A stretch of 64,000 bases of DNA, from contig SSXW01000001.1 of the NCBI GenBank assembly GCA_009469585.1, positions 124,001-188,000 of the forward strand, written 5' to 3'. This DNA is from Dechloromonas sp. Dech2017 (GTDB lineage Bacteria; Pseudomonadota; Gammaproteobacteria; Burkholderiales; Rhodocyclaceae). Position 1 is the first letter of the stretch. Each line of letters begins with the position of its first letter. The position numbers and the translations under genes were made by a program. Positions 17,215 through 25,713 of this stretch are shown here, in pieces. The notes below the pieces were generated by a model. The model was not told where the DNA came from and made no database searches. It was given only the letters and a program-made list of their open reading frames with translations.

Positions 17215-18261
17215 GATCTCCAGCCACTGTCCCTGACGGCGCAAACGGCTTTCTCGCAAGTCGTCGAGGTGGCGCTGTCGGCCGATCACCTGCGTTCGGT
17301 GGCGGATCTTCCCGGTTCCTTTGTTTCAAAGATGGTCAAGGGCCACAAGTATTGGTACTACCAATACACCGAGCCGGCTGGGGTTCGTCGGCAGGTGTTC
17401 GTGGGCCCCGATGGCGAGGCGGTCGGCGCGCTGATGCAGCGTGCCGCCGAGCCGGCCGCGGCGCAATCGCTGGGGCCGCTGGTGCGTTCGGCTGGGGTGC
17501 TGGGCTGCGCGGAGATTCTGCCGCGGCATTACCGGGTGCTTCGCCGCCTGGCCGAGTACGGTTTTTTCAAGGCCGGTGGCGTGCTGGTCGGGACGCATGC
17601 TTTCGTGGCCTACGGCAACATGCTCGGCGTGCGCTGGTCAGGCACCGATGTGGCGCGAACGCAGGACATCGATTTTGCGCATGCCGGAAAGAGCATTTCG
17701 CTGGCCCTGGCTCCCCATTGCCAGGTGCAGACGCACGAGGCGATCCAGTCGCTGAACATGGGCTTCTTGCCGATTGCCGGATTGTCGGGGAAGACGGGCG
17801 GCGCCTACCTGATTCCGAACGAGAAGGAGTTCCGGCTGGATTTCCTGACGACGGTCGGTCGCTCGGGCGATGCGCCGTTCGAGCATCCCGATCTGCATGT
17901 CACGCTGCAGCCGCTGCGCTTCATGGAGTATTCGCTGGAAAACGTCCAGCAGACGGCCCTGCTGTGCGGCGATAGTGCCACCCTGGTCAATGTGCCGCAT
18001 CCGGCACGCTATGCCCTGCACAAGTTGATCGTCGCCGGCGAGCGGGAAGGGGCTTTTCAGACCAAGTCGGTCAAGGATCTGATGCAGGCCGGCTTGTTGC
18101 TGGCCGCCCTGCGGGAAATCCGCCCCTGGGAGGTCGATGAGGCCCTGGCCAACCTGCTGGGTCGCGGTAAGGATTGGTCTTCCCGGCTGCAGCGCGGCTT
18201 GCTGGCGCTGGAACGGCAGTTTCCGGCCGAGGGGTTCGGGGATTGGTTGAGGGTGGAGTGA
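17212..18261 (+). CDS. GSU2403-type nucleotidyltransferase-fold protein
   Basis: A 349-residue protein resembling the GSU2403/NTP_transf_8 family. An N-terminal helical part with HKYWYYQYTEPAGVRRQVFV precedes the nucleotidyltransferase-like part with VGTHAFVAYGNMLGV and RTQDIDFAHAGK, where the DxD-like acidic pair (DID) sits, and FRLDFLTTVGR. Families of this fold include AbiEii-like toxins and antitoxin-like nucleotidyltransferases, but the function here is unknown. No cognate partner gene is adjacent. It is the first gene of an accessory islet and is controlled, at least in part, by the inverted repeat at its start. Confidence 0.75.
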   Translation: MDLQPLSLTAQTAFSQVVEVALSADHLRSVADLPGSFVSKMVKGHKYWYYQYTEPAGVRRQVFVGPDGEAVGALMQRAAEPAAAQSLGPLVRSAGVLGCAEILPRHYRVLRRLAEYGFFKAGGVLVGTHAFVAYGNMLGVRWSGTDVARTQDIDFAHAGKSISLALAPHCQVQTHEAIQSLNMGFLPIAGLSGKTGGAYLIPNEKEFRLDFLTTVGRSGDAPFEHPDLHVTLQPLRFMEYSLENVQQTALLCGDSATLVNVPHPARYALHKLIVAGEREGAFQTKSVKDLMQAGLLLAALREIRPWEVDEALANLLGRGKDWSSRLQRGLLALERQFPAEGFGDWLRVE

Positions 18262-18375
18262 GGGTGGGGTTGAAAAATACATTCGTCGACTTGGGCTTCG
18301 TTGTGGGCGTGCAACTGGTCTTTGGGCGTTGGTGGCATAGAATGGCAATGTCTGCCATCGATTTTGGAGCCTGAA

Positions 18376-18648
18376 ATGTCCCTCAACGTATCTTTGCCGC
18401 CTGAACTCGAGAACCGTGTCCGTCAGCACGTCGAGTCGGGCCTCTACAGTTCTGCCAGTGAAGTGATCCGGGAAGCCCTGCGCTTGTTCGAGGCCTATCA
18501 GGGGGTTCAGGCCGCCAACTTGGCGGCGCTCAAGGCCGATATTGCCCAAGGCGTTGCCGACATCAATGCCGGGCGTGTGCGTGAGCTCAGTATGTCCAAT
18601 GTCAAGGAGCGCGGGAGGGCGATCCTGGCCTCGCCGAAAGAAGGTTGA
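18376..18648 (+). CDS. parD: ParD-like antitoxin
   Basis: A 90-residue ribbon-helix-helix protein. SLNVSLPPELENRVRQHVES, followed by GLYSSASEVIREALRLFE, is the DNA-binding and dimerisation domain of the ParD/CopG group; the C-terminal half is the flexible toxin-binding part. ATG 18376 follows GGAGCCTGAA; the longer frame from 18301 lacks a matching N-terminus. Its stop overlaps the start of the toxin gene (TGATG). Such antitoxins repress their own operon. Confidence 0.9.
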   Translation: MSLNVSLPPELENRVRQHVESGLYSSASEVIREALRLFEAYQGVQAANLAALKADIAQGVADINAGRVRELSMSNVKERGRAILASPKEG

Positions 18649-18953
18649 TGGCGAGCGTTTCATATTCTGCGAGCGCCGAGAACGACTTGCTGGAGGCGTG
18701 GCTGTACGTCGCCGAAGATAGTGTCCTGGCGGCGGATCGCATGCTTGACCAAATAGAAGCGGAGGCTAAACGGCTGCTTGATCAGCCCCTGATGGGGCGG
18801 GAGAGGAGCGAACTTGCACCTGGAATACGTAGCTGGCCAACATCCACCCCCTACGTGTTGTTCTATTTCCCGAGTGAAAAAGGGATCGTGGTTGCAAGAG
18901 TGCTGCACCACGCCAGGGATATCCCAGCAATTGATCGCTGGCCTGAACATTGA
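18648..18953 (+). CDS. parE: ParE-like toxin
   Basis: A 101-residue RelE/ParE-superfamily protein. The N-terminus VSYSASAENDLLEAWLYVAE and the region LAPGIRSWPTSTPYVLFYF, then VARVLHHARDIP, match ParE, whose C-terminal strand and helix bind gyrase in studied members. It starts at ATG 18648, overlapping the parD stop by one base; a TTG three bases upstream is an alternative. The pair looks complete. Confidence 0.88.
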   Translation: MASVSYSASAENDLLEAWLYVAEDSVLAADRMLDQIEAEAKRLLDQPLMGRERSELAPGIRSWPTSTPYVLFYFPSEKGIVVARVLHHARDIPAIDRWPEH

Positions 18954-18993
18954 TGGCCGTGGCGTTGAGCATGCCGGGGTTGGATGGTTTTTT

Positions 18994-19032
18994 TGCGGAG
19001 AATGGCGTCCTTATTCTCCGCACTTTGTGCGG
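18994..19032. promoter_or_regulatory. Overlapping inverted repeats upstream of fic
   Basis: TGCGGAGAAT (18994-19003) pairs perfectly with ATTCTCCGCA (19013-19022). The right arm also overlaps a second stem, CCGCAC-TTT-GTGCGG (about 19018-19032). Only one stem can form at a time. The T-run lies 5' of the first stem, so this is not a standard terminator for parDE. Confidence 0.5.
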
Positions 19033-19075
19033 TAAATAATTTGTTTTGAGCGCGTGCGGGTTCCATAATTCAGGC

Positions 19076-20191
19076 ATGAAAAGCGGTGATTCCACCTACA
19101 TCTGGCAGGCCGGCGATTGGCCGGGCTGGCGTTACGACCTTGTCGCGCTGGCCGAGCCGCTGGCCGGCGTGAGCCGGGCCCAGGGGCTGTTGCTCGGTCG
19201 CCTGGCCGATATCGGCCTGGCCTTGCGCAATCAGGCCAGCCTGGCTGCGTTGACCGAGGATGTCGTCAAGACGAGCGAGATCGAAGGTGAGCGTCTCGAT
19301 GCCGAGTCGGTTCGTTCCTCGATTGCCCGGCGGCTGGGGGTGGATATCGGCGCGCTGGCGCCGCAGGATCGCCACGTCGAGGGGGTGGTGGAGTTGGTGC
19401 TGGATGCGACTGCCAACTGTCACGATGCGCTGACGCTGGAGCGGCTGTTCGCTTGGCATGCGGCCTTGTTTCCTACCGGCTATAGCGGCTTGTCGCCGAT
19501 TCGCATCGGGGCCTTCCGGGACGATGCGCATGGCCCGATGCAGGTGGTTTCCGGCCCGGTGGGGCGACAGCGGGTTCATTTCGAGGCGCCGCCGGCGAGC
19601 CGATTGGCGCCGGAAATGGCGCGCTTCCTGGCGTGGGTCAATGGCGATACCCGGGATCATCCGCTGCTCAAAGCCGGCCTCGGCCATTTGTGGCTGGTCA
19701 CGCTGCACCCGTTCGACGATGGCAATGGCCGTCTCGCCCGGGCGGTCGGCGATTTGTTGCTGGCCCGGGCCGATGGCAGTCCGCAGCGCTTTTACAGTTT
19801 GTCGGCCCAGATCCAGCGGGCGCGGCGGGATTATTACGAGATCCTGGAGCGCACGCAGAAGGGTTCGCTGGATGTGACGGAATGGCTCAAGTGGTTTCTC
19901 GACAACCTGGCGATGGCGGTCGATGCCGCGCAGCGCACGCTGGATGCCGTTCTGGCCAAGGCGCGTTTCTGGCAGCGGTGGGCGGCCACGCCCTTGAACG
20001 AGCGCCAGCTGAAGTTGCTCAACCGCTTGCTCGATGGTTTCGAGGGCAAGCTCAACAGCAGCAAGTGGGCGGCCATCGCCAAGTGTTCGCCGGACAGCGC
20101 GCTGCGCGACATCAACGATCTGCTGGCCCGCGGCCTTCTGCGCAAGTCGGCGGCCGGGGGGCGCAGCACGAGCTACGAGCTGGCGGAATGA
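19076..20191 (+). CDS. Fic-family protein (AMPylase-like) with N-terminal inhibitory motif
   Basis: A 371-residue Fic protein. The Fic core HPFDDGNGRLAR begins at His211 and is complete, so the transferase should be able to move AMP or another phosphate-containing group onto a target. TSEIEGE near residues 62-68 fits the (S/T)xxxE(G/N) inhibitory helix, here at the N-terminus (class II arrangement), so the enzyme is probably self-inhibited. The C-terminal ~80 residues (LNERQLKLLNRLLDGFEGK, then SPDSALRDINDLLARGLL) look like a winged helix. ATG 19076 is preferred over a GTG at 19046. It may act as a toxin or as a regulator; the target is unknown. Confidence 0.88.
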   Translation: MKSGDSTYIWQAGDWPGWRYDLVALAEPLAGVSRAQGLLLGRLADIGLALRNQASLAALTEDVVKTSEIEGERLDAESVRSSIARRLGVDIGALAPQDRHVEGVVELVLDATANCHDALTLERLFAWHAALFPTGYSGLSPIRIGAFRDDAHGPMQVVSGPVGRQRVHFEAPPASRLAPEMARFLAWVNGDTRDHPLLKAGLGHLWLVTLHPFDDGNGRLARAVGDLLLARADGSPQRFYSLSAQIQRARRDYYEILERTQKGSLDVTEWLKWFLDNLAMAVDAAQRTLDAVLAKARFWQRWAATPLNERQLKLLNRLLDGFEGKLNSSKWAAIAKCSPDSALRDINDLLARGLLRKSAAGGRSTSYELAE

Positions 20192-20242
20192 GCAGGCGGG
20201 CGAAAAAATTTTCGATGGATATTTGTCTTTGATGGAGCAGTC

Positions 20243-21301
20243 ATGATTCTAGTTACTGGGGGGGCCGGCTTCATCGGCAGCAATTTCGTTCTCGACTGGC
20301 TGGCCGGGTCGGATGAAGCGGTGGTCAACCTCGATGCGCTGACTTACGCCGGCAATCTCGAGAACCTTGCTGCGGTCGACGGCAATTCCCGCCATATTTT
20401 CAAAAAGGGCGACATCGGCGATTTCGAGCTGGTCAGTCAGTTGCTGGCTGAGCACCGGCCGCGGGCGGTGGTCAATTTTGCCGCCGAGTCGCACGTCGAC
20501 CGCAGCATCCACGGGCCGGAGGATTTCATCCAGACCAACATCGTCGGCACCTTCCGGCTGCTCGAGGCGGTGCGTGCCTACTACGGTCAACTCGAAAATT
20601 CGGCCAAAAACGAATTCCGTTTCCTGCACGTCTCCACCGACGAGGTCTACGGCTCGCTCGGCCCGCAGGACCCGGCCTTCAGCGAAGCCAACCGCTACGA
20701 GCCGAACAGCCCGTATTCGGCCAGCAAGGCGGCGAGCGACCACCTGGTGCGCGCCTACCACCACACCTACGGCCTGCCGGTGCTGACCACCAACTGCTCC
20801 AACAACTACGGCCCCTACCACTTTCCGGAAAAGCTGATCCCGCTGGTCATCCACAACGCGCTGGCCGGCAAGCCGCTGCCCATCTACGGCGACGGCCAGC
20901 AGATCCGCGACTGGCTGTACGTCAAGGACCACTGCAGCGCCATCCGCCGCGTGCTGGAAGCCGGCCGCCTGGGCGAGACCTACAACATCGGCGGCTGGAA
21001 CGAGAAGCCCAACCTCGATGTCGTGCACACCCTGTGCGCCATCCTCGACGAACTCAGCCCGCGCGCCGACGATAAGCCCTACCGGGAGCAGATCACCTAC
21101 GTCAAGGACCGCCCCGGCCACGACCGTCGCTACGCCATCGACGCCAGCAAGGTCGAGCGCGAACTGGGCTGGAAGCCGGCCGAAACCTTCGAGACCGGCA
21201 TCCGGAAGACCGTGCAGTGGTATCTCGACAACCAGGCCTGGGTGGCCAACGTGACCAGCGGCGCCTACCGCGACTGGCTGGGCAAGCAGTACGGGGGGTG
21301 A
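20243..21301 (+). CDS. rfbB: dTDP-glucose 4,6-dehydratase
   Basis: A 352-residue extended SDR enzyme, second step of dTDP-rhamnose synthesis. Visible are the NAD-binding [16 protein letters not shown], the active-site [12 protein letters not shown] and the [20 protein letters not shown] region with the catalytic Tyr and Lys, then [19 protein letters not shown] run of seven G (20258-20264) encodes part of the glycine-rich loop. A minus-oriented copy of the dispersed repeat encodes [14 protein letters not shown] near residue 45, a surface segment that varies in this family. It opens the rfbBDAC group. Confidence 0.96.
   Translation: MILVTGGAGFIGSNFVLDWLAGSDEAVVNLDALTYAGNLENLAAVDGNSRHIFKKGDIGDFELVSQLLAEHRPRAVVNFAAESHVDRSIHGPEDFIQTNIVGTFRLLEAVRAYYGQLENSAKNEFRFLHVSTDEVYGSLGPQDPAFSEANRYEPNSPYSASKAASDHLVRAYHHTYGLPVLTTNCSNNYGPYHFPEKLIPLVIHNALAGKPLPIYGDGQQIRDWLYVKDHCSAIRRVLEAGRLGETYNIGGWNEKPNLDVVHTLCAILDELSPRADDKPYREQITYVKDRPGHDRRYAIDASKVERELGWKPAETFETGIRKTVQWYLDNQAWVANVTSGAYRDWLGKQYGG
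20367..20406 (-). repeat. Dispersed bipartite repeat, copy D (in rfbB)
   Basis: On the minus strand the core reads GCCGTCGACCGCAGCAA, preceded by an AT-rich arm with TTTTTGAAAATATGGC. It lies antisense to the gene and is read in a different frame from the copies in epsF and rluB. Confidence 0.7.
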
Positions 21302-21455
21302 GCCGGGTGGCTTGGGTATTTTTGCCGGCGAGGGCGGGGCGGTGTCGTTTGCCCTCTTGGTCCGGATTGCTGTAGCAAGCGTTTTTAAGGGGGGGCCATG
21401 CCGACGATCAGCATGTTTTCTTTCAAAATTGACCCTTTGCGTTAAGGGAGAGTAC

Positions 21456-21692
21456 ATGACGCCCGACGTTATCAAGGTTAAAGCCTTGGCCGAGTATGTC
21501 ATCGAGGCCGAGTTTGCCGATGGTGAGACCCGTCGTTTGGATATGCGGCCCTATCTCGATTACCCGGCCTTTTCACCGCTCAAGGAAAATTGTCTGTTCA
21601 TGCGCGCCCATGTCGAGCATGGCGTCGTGGTTTGGAACGACGATATCGACCTGTCGCCCGATACGCTCTATTTGCGGGGGGCAGCGTGCTGA
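21456..21692 (+). CDS. DUF2442 protein
   Basis: A 78-residue protein matching the DUF2442 pattern: IKVKALAEYVIEAEFADGET, then RRLDMRPYLDYPAFSPLKE and VVVWNDDIDLSPDTLYLRG. DUF2442 genes are often paired with a DUF4160 gene in toxin-antitoxin-like modules, but no DUF4160 partner is present here. ATG 21456 follows AGGGAGAG. It interrupts the rfb group between rfbB and rfbD. The function is unknown. Confidence 0.85.
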   Translation: MTPDVIKVKALAEYVIEAEFADGETRRLDMRPYLDYPAFSPLKENCLFMRAHVEHGVVVWNDDIDLSPDTLYLRGAAC

Positions 21693-21738
21693 TACACGAA
21701 ATGCTTTCTGAATGTTGCTCGGCAATGCGGGGGCAGCG

Positions 21739-22626
21739 ATGAGAATCCTCCTCACCGGCAAGAACGGCCAGGTTGGCCACGAGCTGCAGCGCACCCTGGC
21801 GCCTTTGGGCGAGGTGGTCGCCGTTGACCGCCAGCAATGCGACCTGGCCAGCGCCGATGCCATCCGCCGGCTTGTGGCCGAGGTGGCGCCGCAGGTGATC
21901 GTCAACCCGGCGGCCTACACGGCGGTGGACAAGGCCGAGTCGGAGCCGCAGCTGGCCATGGCCATCAACGGCGTGGCGCCCGGCATCCTGGGCCAGGAGG
22001 CGGCGCGGCTGGGGGCGCTGGTCGTGCATTTTTCGACCGATTACGTCTTCGATGGCAGCATGCCCGGGGCCTATCTCGAAACCGATGCGCCCAACCCGCA
22101 GAGCGTTTACGGCAAGACCAAGCTGGCCGGCGAAAAGGCCTTGCAGGCGAGCGGGGCGGATCACCTGATCTTTCGCACCAGTTGGGTGTTCGGCGCGCAC
22201 GGCGGCAATTTCGCCAAGACCATGCTGCGCCTGGCCGGCGAGCGCGATTCGCTGAAGGTGGTGGCCGACCAGTTCGGCGCCCCGACTTCCGCCGCATTGC
22301 TCGCCGAGGTGACGGCCCAGGCCGTGGCGCGCTACCTGAACGAGGGCCGTGCCGGCTATCCCTTCGGTCTTTACCACCTGGTGGCCGATGGCTGCACGAC
22401 CTGGCACGAGTACGCCCGCACGGTGATCGCCGCCGCCAGGCAGGTCGGCCGGCCGCTGAAGCTGACGGCCGACGACGTGCACCCGATCACCACCGCCGAC
22501 TACCCGCTGCCGGCCACCCGGCCGTACAACTCGCGGCTCGACACCAGCCGCCTGCGCCAGGCCTTCGGCATCCAGTTGCCGCCCTGGCAAAGCGGGCTGC
22601 AGCACGTCCTGCAACAAATTCTGTGA
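21739..22626 (+). CDS. rfbD: dTDP-4-dehydrorhamnose reductase
   Basis: A 295-residue SDR enzyme, last step of dTDP-L-rhamnose synthesis. Motifs are [17 protein letters not shown] at the N-terminus, [25 protein letters not shown] and the catalytic [12 protein letters not shown], then [22 protein letters not shown] 21739 is chosen from the Rossmann start; the frame is open from 21712. rfbA starts 14 bp after the stop. Confidence 0.96.
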   Translation: MRILLTGKNGQVGHELQRTLAPLGEVVAVDRQQCDLASADAIRRLVAEVAPQVIVNPAAYTAVDKAESEPQLAMAINGVAPGILGQEAARLGALVVHFSTDYVFDGSMPGAYLETDAPNPQSVYGKTKLAGEKALQASGADHLIFRTSWVFGAHGGNFAKTMLRLAGERDSLKVVADQFGAPTSAALLAEVTAQAVARYLNEGRAGYPFGLYHLVADGCTTWHEYARTVIAAARQVGRPLKLTADDVHPITTADYPLPATRPYNSRLDTSRLRQAFGIQLPPWQSGLQHVLQQIL

Positions 22627-22640
22627 TTGAAAGGCAAACC

Positions 22641-23519
22641 ATGCGCAAAGGCATCATCCTCGCCGGCGGTTCCGGCACCCGGCTCTACCCGGTCACCCTG
22701 GCGGTTTCCAAGCAACTGCTGCCGATCCACGACAAGCCGATGATCTACTACCCGCTGACCACGCTGATGCTGGCCGGCATTCGCGACATCCTGATCATTT
22801 CGACGCCGCAGGACACGCCGCGCTTCGAACAGTTGCTCGGCGACGGCAGCCAGTGGGGCCTCAACCTGCAGTACGCGGTGCAACCGAGCCCGGATGGCCT
22901 GGCCCAGGCCTTCATCATCGGCCGCGATTTCGTCGGCAATGGCGACAGCGCGCTGGTCCTCGGCGACAACATCTTCTACGGCCACGAGTTCGCCAACGAC
23001 CTCCGGGCCGCCGGCGAGCAGCCGTCCGGGGCCACTGTCTTCGCCTACCACGTGCATGACCCCGAGCGTTACGGCGTGGTCGAGTTCGACGCCGCCGGCC
23101 AGGCGATCAGCCTGGAAGAAAAGCCCAAGGTGCCCAAGTCGAATTACGCCGTCACCGGCCTCTATTTCTACGACAACCAGGTGCTCGACATCGCCCGCGA
23201 TCTCAAGCCCTCGCCGCGCGGCGAGCTGGAGATCACCGACGTCAACCGCATCTACCTCGAGCGCCGGCAGCTCAACGTCCAGGTCATGGGCCGCGGCCAT
23301 GCCTGGCTCGACACCGGCACCCACGAAAGCCTGCTCGACGCCAGCCAGTTCATCGCCACCATCGAGAAGCGCCAGGGCCTGAAAGTGGCCTGCCCGGAGG
23401 AAATCGCCTTCCGCAAGGGCTGGCTGGACGCCGGCCAGCTGGAAAAGCTGGCCCAGCCCATGCTCAAGAACCCCTACGGCCAGTACCTGATGGGCCTGCT
23501 CAACGAGCGGGTGTTCTGA
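22641..23519 (+). CDS. rfbA: Glucose-1-phosphate thymidylyltransferase
   Basis: A 292-residue enzyme making dTDP-glucose, first step of the pathway. It has [49 protein letters not shown] and [19 protein letters not shown], all hallmarks of RfbA. ATG 22641 gives the family's usual N-terminus; the open frame continues far upstream through rfbD without coding meaning. The stop overlaps the rfbC start (TGATG). Confidence 0.97.
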   Translation: MRKGIILAGGSGTRLYPVTLAVSKQLLPIHDKPMIYYPLTTLMLAGIRDILIISTPQDTPRFEQLLGDGSQWGLNLQYAVQPSPDGLAQAFIIGRDFVGNGDSALVLGDNIFYGHEFANDLRAAGEQPSGATVFAYHVHDPERYGVVEFDAAGQAISLEEKPKVPKSNYAVTGLYFYDNQVLDIARDLKPSPRGELEITDVNRIYLERRQLNVQVMGRGHAWLDTGTHESLLDASQFIATIEKRQGLKVACPEEIAFRKGWLDAGQLEKLAQPMLKNPYGQYLMGLLNERVF

Positions 23520-24061
23520 TGCGCGCCACGCCCACCGCCATCGCCGACGTGCTGCTACTCGAGCCGAAAGTCTTCGGCGACGACCGCGGCTTCTTCTACG
23601 AGAGCTTCAACGAAAAGGCCTTCGGCGAGGCGACCGGCGTCGATGTCCGCTTCGTTCAGGACAACCACTCCAAATCGGCCCGCAACGTGCTGCGCGGCCT
23701 GCACTACCAGGTGCAGCAGCCGCAGGGCAAACTGGTCCGTGTCGTGCAGGGCGAAGTCTTCGATGTCGCGGTCGACATCCGAAAAGGCTCGAAAACCTAC
23801 GGCCAGTGGGTTGGCGAAATCCTTTCGGCGGAGAACAAGAAGCAGCTGTGGATTCCCGCCGGCCTGGCCCACGGCTTCGTGGTGCTTTCCGAAACCGCCG
23901 AATTCCTCTACAAGACCACCGACTACTACGCCCCCGCCCACGAACGCTGCATCGCCTGGAACGACCCCGAACTGGCCATCGAATGGCCGATCGACGGGGC
24001 GCCGGTGCTGTCGGCCAAGGATGCGGCGGGAATGAGCCTCGCTCAGGCGACTATGGTCTGA
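23519..24061 (+). CDS. rfbC: dTDP-4-dehydrorhamnose 3,5-epimerase
   Basis: A 180-residue cupin epimerase. It shows LLLEPKVFGDDRGFFYESFN, QDNHSKSARNVLRGLHYQVQ with the catalytic His, GKLVRVVQGEVFDVAVDIR and FVVLSETAEFLYKTTDYYAP. Full length. It overlaps rfbA by one base and closes the rhamnose precursor group, so rhamnose is very probably part of the EPS. Confidence 0.97.
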   Translation: MRATPTAIADVLLLEPKVFGDDRGFFYESFNEKAFGEATGVDVRFVQDNHSKSARNVLRGLHYQVQQPQGKLVRVVQGEVFDVAVDIRKGSKTYGQWVGEILSAENKKQLWIPAGLAHGFVVLSETAEFLYKTTDYYAPAHERCIAWNDPELAIEWPIDGAPVLSAKDAAGMSLAQATMV

Positions 24062-24122
24062 GCGGTCGCAGGCGCACCTCGCAATGGCGCAAGTGCCGCG
24101 CCAGCCTTGCGAAGCGCGCTGT

Positions 24123-24146
24123 TCGTTAGTCTGATTGGACTATTTG
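24123..24146. promoter_or_regulatory. PEP-CTERM upstream element, copy 1
   Basis: A 24-bp block containing TAGTC-N6-GACTA lies with its left edge 79 bp upstream of the first PEP-CTERM start codon. It matches 22 of 24 bases of the block at 25064-25087. A G/C hairpin (GGCCG-TTTG-CGGCC, 24146-24159) follows at once and may be a weak rfbC terminator. Confidence 0.7.
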
Positions 24147-24201
24147 GCCGTTTGCGGCCATTTGGTAAATTGCGATCATCATAATCATTTGAATTAATGC
24201 C

Positions 24202-24819
24202 ATGAAAAAGACATTGTTGGCTATCGCATGCGGCGCGGCTTTCACAACCCTCTCCACCGGCGCCCTCGCTTCGGTCACCTCGGCCTCCTACAGCTTTACC
24301 AGCTGCCTGAGCGGCGATTGCGGCAGCGTTGGCAGCACGGTGCAAAGCGTTGCCACGCTGACCATGACCAGCATCACCAACGGCGTTTCCTTTGCCCTGA
24401 CGAGCACCAGCGCGGTCGCCGGCAGCTTCATCAGCGCCCTGTATTTCAATGGCCCGAGCGGCCAGATTACCTGGAATGCCGGGCAGGTTTACAAGGACAT
24501 CGATTGGGCGACAAAATCCAACGGCTCAGCCACTTCCCAAAACGGCTATAACTGGGATATCACCTATCCCACAGGAGCCAACAAGGATCGCCTGCTGAAC
24601 GGAGACACAGCCAGCTGGACGATTACCGGCACCGGTTTGTCGTTGCAAAGTTTTGCCCTTACCGGTAACGGCATGATGGTTCATGTGCAAGGCTTGGCCA
24701 ACGGTGGTTCGGAAAAGATCGGCGCGGTCGCCGCGGTGCCCGAGCCCGAGAGCTACGCCATGTTGCTGGCGGGGTTGGGAATTGTCGGAGCTATTGCAAG
24801 GCGCCGCAGCAAGGCCTGA
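24202..24819 (+). CDS. PEP-CTERM secreted protein
   Basis: A 205-residue exported protein. The signal peptide spans about residues 1-23 (TLLAIACGAAFTTLSTGALA). The mature part is rich in Ser, Thr, Gly and Asn and has few charges, as in matrix proteins. The C-terminus is a complete sorting tail: VPEPESY, a hydrophobic helix (AMLLAGLGIVGAIA) and RRRSKA. It is a likely substrate of the exosortase at 5291. Two cysteines lie near the mature N-terminus (SCLSGDC). No enzyme family is recognised. The 24-bp upstream element suggests co-regulation with the gene at 25144. Confidence 0.92.
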   Translation: MKKTLLAIACGAAFTTLSTGALASVTSASYSFTSCLSGDCGSVGSTVQSVATLTMTSITNGVSFALTSTSAVAGSFISALYFNGPSGQITWNAGQVYKDIDWATKSNGSATSQNGYNWDITYPTGANKDRLLNGDTASWTITGTGLSLQSFALTGNGMMVHVQGLANGGSEKIGAVAAVPEPESYAMLLAGLGIVGAIARRRSKA

Positions 24820-24839
24820 TCGCCAGCCTGAACGCCAGT

Positions 24840-24864
24840 TGCCGCCTTTGGGCGGCATTTTTTT
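24840..24864 (+). terminator. Intrinsic terminator after the first PEP-CTERM gene
   Basis: TGCCGCC-TTTG-GGCGGCA followed by seven T. The remainder of the 324-bp gap (24865-25063) shows no convincing gene or RNA before the second upstream element. Confidence 0.9.
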
Positions 24865-25063
24865 GCCCCGGCGAAAGCTATTGCATCCGTTGCCGTACAG
24901 CATCGAGTTGCCCAGGTGCTTCCATATGTCATGATCCATGGCTTGTCGGATGCAATCACCGGAGATGGTTTTAATTGCTGGTACGCATGAATGTATGCCT
25001 TTGGCAATATGACTAAAGACGGTAAAGCCATTGCAGTGCAAGACAATTACGCTATGGTGATTC

Positions 25064-25087
25064 TCGTTAGTCTGAATGGACTATATG
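25064..25087. promoter_or_regulatory. PEP-CTERM upstream element, copy 2
   Basis: It matches the element at 24123-24146 in 22 of 24 bases and again contains TAGTC-N6-GACTA. Its left edge is 80 bp upstream of the second PEP-CTERM start. A possible sigma-70 pair TTGAGT-18-TAAATT lies downstream of it. Confidence 0.72.
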
Positions 25088-25143
25088 AAATATGGATTGA
25101 GTCGATACAATCGAGCCATCTAAATTTCATATAGGGGCTTCGC

Positions 25144-25650
25144 ATGAAGAACACTGTCAAAAAACTCGTCCTGGCCATGGCGATCGCCGGTTCGGCAATG
25201 AGCGCTCAGGCCGCTACCTACGCCATCACGCCGGGCAGCTCCTTTGCCGCCGGGGTCAATGGCTCTTTTACCGACTATCTGACGTTTTCGCTGGCTCAGC
25301 CGTCTAGCTTTGCCTACGCGGTGGCCAACCTGGTTTCTTCGTCGACCCAGACCTTCACTTTTGGTGGCAACAGCTTTTCGTTGACCATCACCAGTAACAT
25401 CAATGATCTGGCGGCTTCCCTGTACTCGGGCTTGCCGACCATCGGGTCGTTGATCAATCCGGGTGTCACCAGCCTGTCTGCCGGCGATTACTTCATCAAG
25501 GTGACCGGCATCGGCGCCGGTACCGGTGGCATTGGGGCTTATGCTGTTGCCTCGCAGGTTGCCGCCGTTCCTGAGCCGGAATCGTATGCGATGTTCCTGG
25601 CTGGCCTCGGCATCATTGGCGCGATTGCCCGGCGCCGTAAAGTTGCCTGA
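25144..25650 (+). CDS. FxDxF-type PEP-CTERM protein
   Basis: A 168-residue exported protein. Signal peptide about residues 1-21 (LVLAMAIAGSAMSAQA). GSFTDYLTFSLAQPS carries the FxDxF-type pattern of one PEP-CTERM family. The tail has VPEPESY, a hydrophobic segment (AMFLAGLGIIGAIA) and RRRKVA, nearly the same as in the neighbour protein although the mature parts differ. It is a probable exosortase substrate. ATG 25144 follows an AGGGG ribosome site. Function beyond surface or matrix location is unknown. Confidence 0.92.
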   Translation: MKNTVKKLVLAMAIAGSAMSAQAATYAITPGSSFAAGVNGSFTDYLTFSLAQPSSFAYAVANLVSSSTQTFTFGGNSFSLTITSNINDLAASLYSGLPTIGSLINPGVTSLSAGDYFIKVTGIGAGTGGIGAYAVASQVAAVPEPESYAMFLAGLGIIGAIARRRKVA

Positions 25651-25670
25651 GTTGTCGTTTTTTTGAAATT

Positions 25671-25698
25671 GGCCGCCTGCGGGCGGCCTTTTGCTTTT
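25671..25698 (+). terminator. Intrinsic terminator after the second PEP-CTERM gene
   Basis: GGCCGCC-TGCG-GGCGGCC followed by TTTTGCTTTT. Confidence 0.88.
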
Positions 25699-25713
25699 GC
25701 TGGAGGCTGACAA

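Noticed and set aside
18994..19022. Hairpin after parDE as terminator
   Set aside because: The T-run is on the 5' side of the stem on the plus strand, and would be an A-run for minus-strand transcripts.
20258..20264. Run of seven G in rfbB as a phase-variation tract
   Set aside because: Seven bases is short for frequent slippage and the run encodes part of the conserved glycine loop, so chance plus coding need explains it.
21837..22640. Long N-terminal extension of the rfbA frame
   Set aside because: The 268 extra residues are an out-of-frame reading of rfbD; rfbA homologues start at ATG 22641.
24865..25063. Possible riboswitch or small gene between the PEP-CTERM genes
   Set aside because: No conserved aptamer blocks, no convincing stem set and no coding frame with a ribosome site.
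24061..25143. Sigma-54 promoters before the two PEP-CTERM genes
   Set aside because: No GG-N10-GC pair with a good -12 half was found at a sensible distance. The only exact spacing (near 24085) has a poor -12 and lies before the shared 24-bp element.
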